DNA from: Paenibacillus cymbidii
GTDB taxonomy: Bacteria; Bacillota; Bacilli; Paenibacillales; NBRC-103111
DNA length: 64,000 nucleotides
Assembly: GCF_004764705.1 (NCBI RefSeq)
Contig: NZ_SHLX01000032.1
Span: forward strand, 1 to 64,000
Direction: 5' to 3'
In this document: positions 51,139-60,154 of the stretch, piece by piece
Position numbering within the stretch: the first letter of the stretch is position 1
Layout: every line of letters begins with the position of its first letter
Translations under genes and position numbers: made by a program
Notes under the pieces: generated by a model
What the model was told of the DNA's origin: nothing
The model's input: only the letters and a program-made list of their open reading frames with translations
Databases searched by the model: none

Positions 51139-52029
51139 ATGAGCGTTTTCCCGCAGTACGAGGATTTAATGACGATGATCGCAGCGCGAAGCGGGAAGCT
51201 TCCGTTTTATATTTCGATTCACTCCGTGCGCCAGACGCGGGTGCATCATCACGATTTCGTCGAATTGACGTTTATGCTCGAAGGAAGCGGCAGCGAAACG
51301 ATCAACGGCGTGACGCATCGCATGCAGCCGGGCGTCGCTTCGTTCCTGCTCCCGCATCACATTCATCATGTCGAAAGCGATTCCGACCGACCGCTGGTCA
51401 AATATTGCTGCATGTTCGACATCAATTTGCTGTTCGGTTCGGCTTATGAGGCGGAGCTGTCCCGGTTGCTGTTTCGCGTCGGGTCGGAGCTGCCTTCCTC
51501 CGTCGCGTTCGACCCGGCGCTGGCTGCGCAGATGCAGAGCGTGCTCGACATGCTGCATGCCGAATACGTCAACAAGGACGGAATCGGCCGAAACAGCTTT
51601 ATCCGCGTCAAGCTTACCGAGGCCATGCTGCTGTTTATCCGCGCCGCGCAGGCGGCCGCCGACGCGCCTCCGCCTTCGGGCGAATTGTCCGAGGCGGGGC
51701 TCGATTTTGGCGAGGTGCTGCGCTTCATCCACGTCCATTATGCCGAGCCGCTGACGCTGGACAGGCTGGCGGAGCATTGCCGCGTCAGCGCCGCGCATCT
51801 CAGCCGCTCTTTCAAGAAGCGCATCGGCTGCAGCTTCCTTGACTACTTGCACCGCTTGCGCGTGGAAAGCGCGGCCAGCATGATGCGCTCCACCGATATG
51901 ACGCTGATCGATATCGCCGCCGATGCGGGCTTTCCGTCCTATCGCAGCTTCTCCCGCATTTTCCGCGACCTTCAAGGTCGGACGCCGAGCGAGTATCGGC
52001 TCGCCTTCAAGTCGGTCGGGGGAGGGTGA
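51139..52029 (+). CDS. AraC-family regulator with N-terminal cupin sensor
   Basis: A 296-residue one-component regulator. An N-terminal AraC_binding cupin (RVHHHDFVELTFMLEGSGSETINGVTH, about 31-60, and FLLPHHIHHVES) should bind a sugar. The C-terminal HTH pair is LTLDRLAEHCRVSAAHLSRSFKKRIG and LIDIAADAGFPSYRSFSRIFRDLQGRTPSEYR. It is divergent from the DegT gene, sharing a 123-base promoter region, and so probably controls the DegT-isomerase operon. ATG 51139 has GGAGG ten bases before it; ATG 51118 lacks a site. Confidence 0.88.
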   Translation: MSVFPQYEDLMTMIAARSGKLPFYISIHSVRQTRVHHHDFVELTFMLEGSGSETINGVTHRMQPGVASFLLPHHIHHVESDSDRPLVKYCCMFDINLLFGSAYEAELSRLLFRVGSELPSSVAFDPALAAQMQSVLDMLHAEYVNKDGIGRNSFIRVKLTEAMLLFIRAAQAAADAPPPSGELSEAGLDFGEVLRFIHVHYAEPLTLDRLAEHCRVSAAHLSRSFKKRIGCSFLDYLHRLRVESAASMMRSTDMTLIDIAADAGFPSYRSFSRIFRDLQGRTPSEYRLAFKSVGGG

Positions 52030-52203
52030 GGGAATTCGGCTACTTGAGAGCATATGCGCGGCTTCGTGCGAGTTGTTGGGGCGGAGACGGGGACGGTCGA
52101 TGTTTGGCTTGTTGGAAGAGGGGAGACGCCGTTCGCTGAGGGCTGAAAGGGGCGGATTCTGCTCGAAGTCGAGCTTGAGCCGCCTGAAATGCGGCTAACC
52201 ATC

Positions 52204-52395
52204 AAAATAGGCAATAAAACATGGCTTATTCGGGCTTTTGCACCTGATTTATCAAAAATAGCCAGTGAAATCACTGGCTATTTTTGATAAACGGCTTCAA
52301 AATCGAAAAAACGGCGAAATAACCAGTGAAATCACTGGCTATTTCTTTGCTGGCGCCCGTTTTAACGAAATAGGCAATAAATCATGGCTTATTTT
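52204..52395. repeat. Four-hairpin composite element, copy D
   Basis: Hairpins at 52204-52230, 52250-52289 (TATCAAAAATAGCCAGTGA, a perfect 19-bp stem), 52316-52345 and 52367-52395. It lies between the convergent AraC gene and the 47-codon gene. The stretch 52030-52203 before it holds nothing I recognise. Confidence 0.85.
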
Positions 52396-52453
52396 GAAGA
52401 CGGGTGCCGCGCAACGCAGCGTACCGCCCCGCCCCTGCGGAGCGGTCCTTGCC

Positions 52454-52597
52454 TTACTTGGTGTCGCGCGCGTCATCTTCCTTCGAATAGGCAACGAGCA
52501 CGACGGATTCGTTCGTCTCTCGCTCCAGTCGCTGCTCCAATTGCTTTAATTGCTCGATTTGGGCGTCGGTCAGCGACGACGGTTTGAATTCGGGCAT
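52454..52597 (-). CDS. Small acidic hypothetical protein, 47 residues
   Basis: ATG at 52597 on the minus strand opens a 47-codon frame ending TAA (52456-52454), preceded by GTGAGGTGATTATTA, a good ribosome site. The protein starts MPEFKPSSLTDAQIEQLKQL, forms one amphipathic helix to about residue 28, then a hydrophobic strand SVVLVAYSKEDD. It has no known domain. The coding-type codon use, the RBS and the placement of hairpin element D after its stop all favour a real gene. Function unknown. Confidence 0.6.
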   Translation of the reverse strand: MPEFKPSSLTDAQIEQLKQLEQRLERETNESVVLVAYSKEDDARDTK

Positions 52598-52654
52598 TAA
52601 TAATCACCTCACGGCACTACTATTCCCCGTCAGGCTCGATATGATGAGCCGCCG

Positions 52655-52775
52655 AGGCCGCTCCAAGGTCGCATCGAGCTGAAGTCGTGCCAATGCCGCT
52701 CCAACCTCGCCCCAAATGTCGTCGATCTCGCTCCAACCGCACCCAATGTCGCGCCGATCGCTCCAATGTGCCTCG
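52655..52775. repeat. Degenerate short tandem repeat around CGCTCCAA
   Basis: CGCTCCAA or close variants occur at about five places over 120 bases, with interspersed (C)CAATGTCG-like pieces. The units are of unequal length. It lies between the start of the 47-codon gene and the end of the sialidase gene. Confidence 0.4.
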
Positions 52776-52783
52776 CACTCAAC

Positions 52784-53881
52784 CTACGGCGTCCAAATCG
52801 TGGCCGCGATGTAGCAGGAGCCGCCCATGGCGTCGTTGTAGTAATACGCCGTCACCAGCTTGCCGTCGGGCCGCTGCACGGTGCGCGTATAGCCGATGTC
52901 GTGGCTGCCGGCGTCCTGCCGCAGCACGATGTCGGCCCCCCACGTTTGCCCTTCATCTTCGCTCAGCCGGGCGCGGATCCCGTACGGGGCGTTGCGGAAG
53001 CCGTACGTCATGCACAGCCGCCCGTCCGCCAGCCGCGTGAGCGTCGGCGGATTGCCGCCGTTGCCGCTGTCCGGCACCGGGCGGCTCATGTAGCGCCAAC
53101 TGGCGCCGTTGTCCGCCGAGCCGTACAGGTCGATCCAGTTGTCGCTGCGGTCCGCGGCCACGCGCCGGTCGCGGGTCGCGACAAGCAGCCGCCCGTCGGC
53201 CAGCCGCACGCCGGCCGGCATGATGTCGAAGCCGCCTTCCGGCGCGTCGCCGATCCAGGAGACGAAGCCAAACGTAAGCCCGCCGTCGACGGTGCGCGCG
53301 CAGAACGTGCGGCTGCCCGTTTCCGTGCCGGGAATGGTCGGCGCGGTCAGGAACAGCAGCAATTCCTTCGGACCGGCGACGATATAATCCGTTCGCGCGG
53401 AAATGCCGACCAAGCCCATCGGCGGCAAAGCATAAGGCCCTTGCCACGAGCGGCAGCGGTCGGTCGAGGTATAGAACCACGACATGGCGCCGCCGGTCAG
53501 GTCTTTGCGCGCGAACAGCAGGGCGAAGTCGGGATGGGTGAAATCCGTCCCGCCCGGATAAGGAACCGGCTCGTTGCGATCTTCCGCCGCGCCGCCCGTC
53601 CCGCCCGCCGCCGCAGCCGCATGCTCGCCGGCCGACAGCCCCTGATTGCCGGGCGTGCGCAGCGGCATCGGTTCGGTCGTCCACGTGTCGCCGCCGTCCA
53701 GGCTGCGCGCCTGCATGGCGGTGAACGGCTTCGTTTTGTCGCGGGCGTGGAAGCCGCCGTCGTTCAGATGATAGCCGGAAGTAAACCCGACGACGATTTC
53801 GTTCCCCCACGACCAGATGCCGTAGTTGGCCGGCCAGGCGGCATAACGCCCCGGCTCGCGATACAGAACCACATGTTTCAT
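52784..53881 (-). CDS. Sialidase-like / BNR-repeat glycoside hydrolase, cytoplasmic
   Basis: A 365-residue six-bladed beta-propeller protein. Asp-box repeats are visible: SLDGGDTW, STDRCRSW (degenerate), SADNGASW and SEDEGQTW. The pattern resembles the exo-alpha-sialidase superfamily, but the catalytic Arg triad cannot be confirmed by eye. It has no signal peptide and would act inside the cell on an imported oligosaccharide. It is the last gene after the sugar-binding protein, separated from it by a hairpin at 53909-53938. The GC-rich Ala/Gly segment near residue 86 is an unusual insertion. Confidence 0.75.
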   Translation of the reverse strand: MKHVVLYREPGRYAAWPANYGIWSWGNEIVVGFTSGYHLNDGGFHARDKTKPFTAMQARSLDGGDTWTTEPMPLRTPGNQGLSAGEHAAAAAGGTGGAAEDRNEPVPYPGGTDFTHPDFALLFARKDLTGGAMSWFYTSTDRCRSWQGPYALPPMGLVGISARTDYIVAGPKELLLFLTAPTIPGTETGSRTFCARTVDGGLTFGFVSWIGDAPEGGFDIMPAGVRLADGRLLVATRDRRVAADRSDNWIDLYGSADNGASWRYMSRPVPDSGNGGNPPTLTRLADGRLCMTYGFRNAPYGIRARLSEDEGQTWGADIVLRQDAGSHDIGYTRTVQRPDGKLVTAYYYNDAMGGSCYIAATIWTP

Positions 53882-53908
53882 GTGCGTAAGCTCCTCTCAT
53901 TCAAACGC

Positions 53909-53938
53909 CAAGCCCGCACGCGGCGAGCGGCGGGCTTG
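53909..53938 (-). terminator. Hairpin between binding-protein and sialidase-like genes
   Basis: CAAGCCCGC and GCGGGCTTG pair perfectly around 12 bases, followed on the minus strand by GCGTTTG. It may lower expression of the sialidase-like gene relative to the binding protein. Confidence 0.55.
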
Positions 53939-53966
53939 ACGCAATGGCTTGCAGTCCGGCTGGCCG

Positions 53967-55580
53967 TTACTTTTTAATCCGACCCCAAGCCGTATTGTAG
54001 ATGTTCTCGATTTCCGTGCCGCCGCTTGTGGCCACTTCCTTGACGAAAGCGTCCAGTTCGCTAAGCGGCCGCGTGCCGAGAATGAATTTGTCGATGTTCT
54101 GCGTAAGCAGCGTGTTCACTTTGGTGTTCAACTGCTTCAGTTGCTCCGTTTCGGCCGAGTTGAACGGCGGGTCCTGCGGCTTCTCGATGACTTCCTTAGC
54201 GTCCTTCTGCTTCTTGACGATGTCCGACCATTCCTTCAGCGACGGGTTCGAAATCGTCAGCATCGGCGTATCGTCGGTGAACACGCTGAACGCCAGCAGG
54301 CCGGTGCCGAGCGCGGATTGCATCGAGCGGTAAGGGTCCTGTTTATCCTTGTACTGGTTCAGCAGCGTGTCCGGAATAGTCACTTTGTCGCCCGAGCGGG
54401 TGAAGTCCGTGCCCGGCCGGCCGAAGTTGGTGACGTCCGCACCCGCGTCCGAATACATCCAGTCGAACAGCTTGACGATTTCCTCCGGATTTTTCGCTTT
54501 GCTGCTGATGACATACGAGTTGAAGCTCGACGGGTTATCCATGTAGTTGCGTTTTTCGCCCTTGCTGTCTTTCAACAGCGGGAGCATGTCGAACTTCGCT
54601 TTCGGATTTTTCTGCTGCAGCGCGGCGTTGAAGTTGACCGCAAACGTGTAGTTGTCATAAAAGAAGAGCGATTTGCCCGAGCTCAAATTTTCCGTCCATT
54701 GCTGCTGGGTCAGGTTGGCGAAGTTCGGATCGAGCAGCTTTTCCTTGTACAGTTTGTTGAAGTAGGTGATGACTTCCTTGAACGCATCGGTCGACGTGCC
54801 GTAAATGTACTTGTCCTGCTTCGGCTCGTAGTAGATGTTGAAGCCGCCGCCGAACGCGTAGACGAGAAACCGCAGCGTATATTGCGAGCCGTTGCGGATT
54901 GTCCACGGATACGAGTCCGGATACGCTTTCTTGAACGCGGACAGCACGTTGTACAGCTCGTTGAAATCGGTCGGCGCTTTCAGGTTCAGCTCGCTTAAAA
55001 TATCCGTGCGGATCATCGGGAAGTTGCCGACGTTCGCCGCCGCCGACTTGCGCGCCATGATCGGGAAGCCGTAAAACTTGCCGTCGACCATCAGCTTCTT
55101 CGCTTCCGGTTCGGCTTCGACCCGCTTCAGGAAGTTCGGCGCGTATTTGTCGAGATACGGCGTCAGGTCAAGGAAAACGCCGGTCGAGGCGAAGTTGGTC
55201 AAATCCGCTTTGGTCGCCCGCAGCACGTCGGGAAGATTGTTCGTCGTGATGAGGGTGCTTTTTTTCGTCTCGTAGTCGCTTTGCGGCACGCCTTCGAGAT
55301 TGATTTTCACATTCGTCTGCTTCAAAATTTCCTGCAGCGCCGGCGCATCCTTGACCAGCGGCTGGGTCGAGCTGTCGCTCATCATGACGGTAATCGTGCG
55401 CGTTTCCTTCGGCGTTGCCGCCGGATTGGCCGACGCCGTTGCCGCAGGAGAGCCCGCGGCGGGCGAAGCGGACGGCGAACCGGCCGACTTGTTGTCCTTC
55501 GAGCAAGCCGGCAATATGGCCGCCGCCAGCAGCAGCGTGCTGAGCAGAACGGGTGTCGTTTTTTTCTTGAATGTAAGCAT
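53967..55580 (-). CDS. Extracellular sugar-binding lipoprotein, LplA type
   Basis: A 537-residue solute-binding lipoprotein. The signal peptide ends AAILPACSKD, with the lipidated Cys about residue 26. A Ser/Ala/Pro linker precedes the binding fold, which begins TRTITVMMSDSSTQPLVKDAPALQEIL. Family blocks such as LDLTPYLDKYAPNFLKRVEAEPE and YGFPIMARKSAAANVGNFPMIRTDIL are present. It feeds the two permeases encoded upstream in the same operon. GGGAGGGGATTCC precedes ATG 55580. Confidence 0.92.
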   Translation of the reverse strand: MLTFKKKTTPVLLSTLLLAAAILPACSKDNKSAGSPSASPAAGSPAATASANPAATPKETRTITVMMSDSSTQPLVKDAPALQEILKQTNVKINLEGVPQSDYETKKSTLITTNNLPDVLRATKADLTNFASTGVFLDLTPYLDKYAPNFLKRVEAEPEAKKLMVDGKFYGFPIMARKSAAANVGNFPMIRTDILSELNLKAPTDFNELYNVLSAFKKAYPDSYPWTIRNGSQYTLRFLVYAFGGGFNIYYEPKQDKYIYGTSTDAFKEVITYFNKLYKEKLLDPNFANLTQQQWTENLSSGKSLFFYDNYTFAVNFNAALQQKNPKAKFDMLPLLKDSKGEKRNYMDNPSSFNSYVISSKAKNPEEIVKLFDWMYSDAGADVTNFGRPGTDFTRSGDKVTIPDTLLNQYKDKQDPYRSMQSALGTGLLAFSVFTDDTPMLTISNPSLKEWSDIVKKQKDAKEVIEKPQDPPFNSAETEQLKQLNTKVNTLLTQNIDKFILGTRPLSELDAFVKEVATSGGTEIENIYNTAWGRIKK

Positions 55581-55605
55581 GGAATCCCCTCCCGATATAG
55601 TCCAA

Positions 55606-56484
55606 TTAACCTTTCAACGACCCAACCATCGCGCCTTTGACAAAATATTTTTGCAGGAACGGGTACAAAATGAGGATCGGCAAAATGGCGGTAATGACGA
55701 CTGCGTACTTGATATTTTGGCTGACGATCGCCGCATTGGACGTGTGAATTTCCGCCACCTGGCTGCTCGTATCGCCTTCCACGACGATGCTGCGCAGAAT
55801 GATTTGCACCGGATATTTGCTTCGTTCGTTCAAATACACCAGGGCGGAGAAGAAGCTGTTCCAATGGCTGACCGCGTAAAACAGCGTCATCGTCGCCATC
55901 AGCGGCACGGACAGCGGCAGCACGACTTTGCGGAACACCGTCCAGTCGTTGGCGCCGTCCATATAAGCCGACTCCTGCAGCGCTTCGGGAATCTGCTGGA
56001 AAAACGTGCGCATCATCACCATATACATCACGCTGACGGCCGGGGGAAGCACGATCGCCCAAATCGAATTAATCATGCCCAGCTTGTCGATGACCAAATA
56101 TTTGGGAATCAGCCCGCCGTCGAAAAACATCGTAAACACGATCAGCATCGCGAACACTTCTTTGCCGTAAAACGTCCGCCGCGACAGCGGATAGGCGCAC
56201 AGGCACGTCATGACGAGGTTGATTGCCACGCCGACCGTCGTATACAGCAGCGTATTCCCGTAAGCGCGCACGATCGGGGCGTCGGTAAAGACAATTTCGT
56301 ATGCCTTCCAGGTGATGCCGATCGGCAGCATGCCGACTTCGCCGCGCGACACGGCGCCGCCGCTGCTGACCGATACGATGGCCATGTAGTAAAGCGGATA
56401 CAACATGACGAACACGATGACGAGCATAAACAGAACATTAAGGACGTCAAACAACGAAAAGGAAACTTTGCCGGATCGTTTCAT
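55606..56484 (-). CDS. Sugar ABC transporter permease, YtcP/LplC type
   Basis: A 292-residue permease with six helices. It begins MKRSGKVSFSLFDVLNVLFMLVIVFVMLYPLYYMAIVSVS, has the EAA loop EALQESAYMDGANDWTVFRKVVLPLSVP, and ends YPFLQKYFVKGAMVGSLKG. It pairs with the LplB-type permease just upstream. ATG 56484 is preferred to the longer frame; its ribosome site (GGTGGTG) is weak. No ATPase gene is present, as in the first locus. Confidence 0.9.
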   Translation of the reverse strand: MKRSGKVSFSLFDVLNVLFMLVIVFVMLYPLYYMAIVSVSSGGAVSRGEVGMLPIGITWKAYEIVFTDAPIVRAYGNTLLYTTVGVAINLVMTCLCAYPLSRRTFYGKEVFAMLIVFTMFFDGGLIPKYLVIDKLGMINSIWAIVLPPAVSVMYMVMMRTFFQQIPEALQESAYMDGANDWTVFRKVVLPLSVPLMATMTLFYAVSHWNSFFSALVYLNERSKYPVQIILRSIVVEGDTSSQVAEIHTSNAAIVSQNIKYAVVITAILPILILYPFLQKYFVKGAMVGSLKG

Positions 56485-56572
56485 GACATGCGGACACCAC
56501 CCAGAAGGTTTTGCGATACTCCCCGAATCGGCATCACGCGAGCAAAAACTTGCATCGGAAGCATACGCTTCG

Positions 56573-57526
56573 TTACCATAAGCTCGTTCCACCGAGCCGT
56601 CTCGTGATGCGATTCGCGCCGATCACCAGGATGTAGGCCACGACGGACTGGAACATGCCGACCGCCGCCGAGTAGCTGAGATCGCCGCCAAGCAAGCCTC
56701 TACGGTATACGTAGGTTTGAATGACATCCGCCGTTTCATACGTGGACCCGTTGTACAGCAGCAAAATTTTCTCGTAGCCGATGGACAGGAAATGGCCGAT
56801 ATTGAGCAGGAACAAGATCGTGATGACCGGAAAAATCGCCGGTATCGTAATGTTTACCGTCATCTTCCACCGGTTGGCTCCGTCCATGCGGGCCGCCTCG
56901 TACAAGTGCGGGTCCACCCCTGTCAGCGCGGCCAAATAAATGATCGTGCCCCAGCCGATCTGCTGCCACACTTCTGAACCGATGTAGATCGTGCGGAACA
57001 TGGCCGGGTCGTTCAGAAACTGGAGCTGTTCGCCGCCGAACCACTCGATCGCCTGGTTGAGCATGCCGTCGAAGGACAGGAAATTGACGATCATGCCGGC
57101 GATGACGACGGTCGACAGGAAGTGGGGCAAGTAGGCGACGGACTGCACGAAGCGCTTGAACAGCGGCAGACGCAGCTCGTTCAGCAGCAGTGCCAGCACG
57201 ATCGGCGCCGGGAAATTGAAGATCAGCCCGTACAGGCCGAGCAAGGCCGTGTTGCGCAGCAGCTTCCAGAAATAAGGATCGCCGAAAAACAGGCGAAAGT
57301 TATCGAATCCGACCCACTTGCTGTGGAACAGCCCGGCAACGACGTTGTATTTCTGGAAGGCGATGACGTTCCCGATCATCGGGATGTAGTGGAACACAAG
57401 GAAATACAAGGCGGGAAGCAGGAACATCGCGTACAATACTTTGTTCCGGCGAATGGCGGCCGCCATGGCGCCGGAGCGCCGGCCGGCCTTGATGACGCCA
57501 TCTGCCCCCCGGTGCGGGTCGTTCAC
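56573..57526 (-). CDS. Sugar ABC transporter permease, LplB type
   Basis: A 317-residue permease, first gene of the operon. A short cytoplasmic tail leads to LYAMFLLPALYFLVFHYIPMIGNVIAFQKYN. The EAA loop is HLYEAARMDGANRWKMTVNITIPAIFP. It forms the channel with the next gene product. The start is GTG 57526, four bases after GGGGGTGA. The three-part operator at 57623-57673 and a -10 (TACGAT) at 57574-57579 lie upstream, so expression probably depends on the AraC/Cache regulator. Confidence 0.9.
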   Translation of the reverse strand: MNDPHRGADGVIKAGRRSGAMAAAIRRNKVLYAMFLLPALYFLVFHYIPMIGNVIAFQKYNVVAGLFHSKWVGFDNFRLFFGDPYFWKLLRNTALLGLYGLIFNFPAPIVLALLLNELRLPLFKRFVQSVAYLPHFLSTVVIAGMIVNFLSFDGMLNQAIEWFGGEQLQFLNDPAMFRTIYIGSEVWQQIGWGTIIYLAALTGVDPHLYEAARMDGANRWKMTVNITIPAIFPVITILFLLNIGHFLSIGYEKILLLYNGSTYETADVIQTYVYRRGLLGGDLSYSAAVGMFQSVVAYILVIGANRITRRLGGTSLW

Positions 57527-57573
57527 GTTGTCACCCCCAGTCTGTCTTGGATAAGCGGATATCTCGCTCCCTT

Positions 57574-57673
57574 ATCGTAAGCCGGGGCAGCAGGCGAAAT
57601 CGACGGGCAATCCGTCGTTTCGAGTCTCGATTGTCCGTTTTGCGCCGTTGTCTCACCACTCCGCATCAGTCTC
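57574..57673 (-). promoter_or_regulatory. Activator-dependent promoter with three-part operator, sugar ABC operon
   Basis: On the minus strand GAGACT (57673-57668), GTGAGA (57656-57651) and GGACAATCGAGACT (57636-57623) follow each other, then 43 bases, then TACGAT (57579-57574). The same parts in the same order and spacing occur at 60033-60132. There is no good -35, as expected for a promoter that needs an activator. Confidence 0.7.
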
Positions 57674-57709
57674 ATCTGCGCTTGTTGCCGGTCAATGCCG
57701 CAGCGGCGC

Positions 57710-59932
57710 TCATTCGGACGGGCTGTCGGGCTGCTCCTGCTGCAGCATTTTGCGGTAGTCCTGGGGGGTGACGCCTTCGTACTTCTTGAACAGCCGGAAG
57801 AAGGTGGCGCGGCTCAGGATGCCGATGCGCTCCGCGATTTCATCGTTTTTGAGACTGGTGGTGGAGAGCATGAGCTTCGCTTCCTGAATCCGTTTGATGC
57901 TGATGTAGTCAGTCAGGTTGGTGCCGGTAATTTCCTTGAACAGTTTGCTGATGTATTTGGCGGACAAGTTCATCTCCGTGGCGATGCGCTCCAGATACAG
58001 GTCGCTTGTGTAATGGGCGTCGATGTACGCGATGATGCGGGAGACGAGTTGACCCGACTTGGAATCTTCCGGACTGGCGGTGCGGCCGACGATTTCGCCG
58101 TAGAAGCGGCGCAGCAGCGCAAGGTGCTCGCGCAAATCGAGCATGTGCGGGCGGGTGCCGATCAAGGTCCGATGCTCGTGCTCCTGCAAAATGTGCAGCG
58201 GCGTAATCCCTTTCTCCGACGCGTATTTGACCCCGATCGTATACAGCTCGATCAGCAGCAAATTCATATATGGATTCGACGTGCCTTTCTCCAGGTTCGT
58301 GCGAACAATCCGCCCGAGCTCCGAATCGAGCAGTGCGATATCGCCGGCGCGTAAGCCGTTGACGATTTTCTGCTCGTCCACGAAGGTGAACTGGAAGCTT
58401 TCTTCCCGCGGCAGCCGCGAGGAGTCGATCACCTGGAAATCGACGGACGCGTCGGTGAGCGCCAGCGCCATCTTCGCTTCGCCGTACGACTGGGCCAAAT
58501 CGCCGAGATGCGGATACGCCCGGCCGATGCCGACGGCGAGTCGGCAATATTGGGCGTCATAGCGGAACGTGCTCAGGATGGATTCGAGCGCGGCGTCGAA
58601 TGCGGCGCGGTCTTCCGGACGCTTCAAATTGACCATCACCGCAAAAGAACTGCTCTGGATCGTCAGCACATACGCCGTCACGTGCGGCCGGAGAATGCCG
58701 TCGATCACCTTCGTCAGCTTCTCTTCGATCAGCAGCCGGTCGGTATCCTGAATGTCCGCATAGAACGCTTCCTTAAAATAAAACTTCATGCAGCAGCAAA
58801 GAAATTGCCCCGCCTCGAAGCCGAGCTCGTGCATGAGCGCTTCCTGCTTCTCCGGCCGGTTGCCGCTCAAAATGTACGTAAAGGCGCCTTCGACGAATTC
58901 GGCCGAAAACCGTTCGTGCCGGTTCTGCGCGTCGAGCAAATTGCGGATCGGGTTGTACAGCTTCGTGCTGAAGCGGAAGGAAAGGGCGATGCCGACGATG
59001 ACGAGCAGGAACGAAAGCCATGTCGTGACGGTCAAAATCCCGCTCGCCATCTTGCGATACTCGGCGACCGGGGTGACGGCGTAATAATGCCAGCCGTATT
59101 CGGAAACGAACGAGTTGACCATCGCCAGCGCGCCGTTCAGCCTGGCTTCCGCCATGCCGTCGTCAAGCCCGGTCAGGAGGCGCTGCGTTTCGGGCTGCTG
59201 CAGCGTCGGATCGGCCACAACGACATGGCCCTGGCCGTCGGTGACGGCAAACGCCGTCGCTTCGTTCACCCGGCTGCGCTGCAGCATATCCATGATTTTG
59301 GCGGTGGAAATGTTGACGACCATCACGACGCGATTGCCGCGGATAAATTGGGAAAGCACCAGCGGGACGACCGTCTCCCGCTTGTCCGTATACGACTTCT
59401 CCACGACGGTCGGCTTCAGCACGCGGAACAGGAAGTCCGTTTTCAGCAATTGCGCCCAGTAGTCTTCCTTGTATTCGGCGAAACGGCTGAACTCGCTGAA
59501 GAACGAGTGGAAGTTTTCCATTCCTTCGCTTTTGTAAATCCATTGGTTGTCCGCATACACGAACATGTCGTCGATATACGGGTTGACGATATTGCGGCTC
59601 ATGGAAAGCATTTTGGTGATGCTGGACGATTTTTCTTTTTCGACGTCGGTCAGCAGGTTCGCGGGGAGCAAATATTGCTGCACGGTGTCGGTCATCAGGA
59701 AGTTCATGCCCGTCTGCTCGGACGTGCGCAAGTACGCGTCGATCGCCTTGGAGGAAGACTGGACGTTGGAGGTGACGTTGTCGCTCAGCTGTTTTTTGAA
59801 AATATGAATGTTGGCGAAATACACGATGAATCCGACGATCAGCGTCGGAATAAGCAGCAGCAAAAAAGAGGCGAGGATGCGGAAATAGAGCGCATTCACA
59901 TGCAGGGAAACTTTCCATTTGCCGAGTCTCAT
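57710..59932 (-). CDS. AraC-family regulator with extracellular Cache sensor (membrane-bound)
   Basis: A 740-residue membrane regulator. Helix 1 (YFRILASFLLLLIPTLIVGFIVYFA, about 15-39) and helix 2 (about 300-322) flank an extracellular Cache-type sensor. A cytoplasmic region then leads to the AraC HTH pair (about 640-735): SDLYLERIATEMNLSAKYISKLFKEITGTNLTDYISI and NDEIAERIGILSRATFFRLFKKYEGVTPQDYRKML. It senses an external saccharide directly, without a kinase. ATG 59932 follows AAAGGAAG. It lies between two operons that share an operator and is the prime candidate to bind it. Confidence 0.9.
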   Translation of the reverse strand: MRLGKWKVSLHVNALYFRILASFLLLLIPTLIVGFIVYFANIHIFKKQLSDNVTSNVQSSSKAIDAYLRTSEQTGMNFLMTDTVQQYLLPANLLTDVEKEKSSSITKMLSMSRNIVNPYIDDMFVYADNQWIYKSEGMENFHSFFSEFSRFAEYKEDYWAQLLKTDFLFRVLKPTVVEKSYTDKRETVVPLVLSQFIRGNRVVMVVNISTAKIMDMLQRSRVNEATAFAVTDGQGHVVVADPTLQQPETQRLLTGLDDGMAEARLNGALAMVNSFVSEYGWHYYAVTPVAEYRKMASGILTVTTWLSFLLVIVGIALSFRFSTKLYNPIRNLLDAQNRHERFSAEFVEGAFTYILSGNRPEKQEALMHELGFEAGQFLCCCMKFYFKEAFYADIQDTDRLLIEEKLTKVIDGILRPHVTAYVLTIQSSSFAVMVNLKRPEDRAAFDAALESILSTFRYDAQYCRLAVGIGRAYPHLGDLAQSYGEAKMALALTDASVDFQVIDSSRLPREESFQFTFVDEQKIVNGLRAGDIALLDSELGRIVRTNLEKGTSNPYMNLLLIELYTIGVKYASEKGITPLHILQEHEHRTLIGTRPHMLDLREHLALLRRFYGEIVGRTASPEDSKSGQLVSRIIAYIDAHYTSDLYLERIATEMNLSAKYISKLFKEITGTNLTDYISIKRIQEAKLMLSTTSLKNDEIAERIGILSRATFFRLFKKYEGVTPQDYRKMLQQEQPDSPSE

Positions 59933-60032
59933 CTGTCGTTGCTTCCTTTCCGCATCGGCCGGCCGGTCCGGCTCCCGTCTAGATGGCCCCATGATACGGC
60001 ATCCGGCGCGGCCTGGCAACCCTGCCGGCGCT

Positions 60033-60132
60033 GAGACTTCGAGGGAAAAGTGAGATTCGCCGCCCGATGCGGACAATCGAGACTGGAGGCGCCGTTTTGA
60101 GCATCGTCACCGCGTGCCTTGGCGCGTATCAT
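60033..60132 (+). promoter_or_regulatory. Activator-dependent promoter with three-part operator, GNAT-Gfo/Idh operon
   Basis: GAGACT (60033-60038), GTGAGA (60050-60055) and GGACAATCGAGACT (60071-60084) are followed after 42 bases by TATCAT (60127-60132), 22 bases before the GNAT ATG. The order and spacing copy the operator upstream of the sugar ABC operon. Confidence 0.7.
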
Positions 60133-60154
60133 TGCCTGTGTGGAGGGAGATCCG

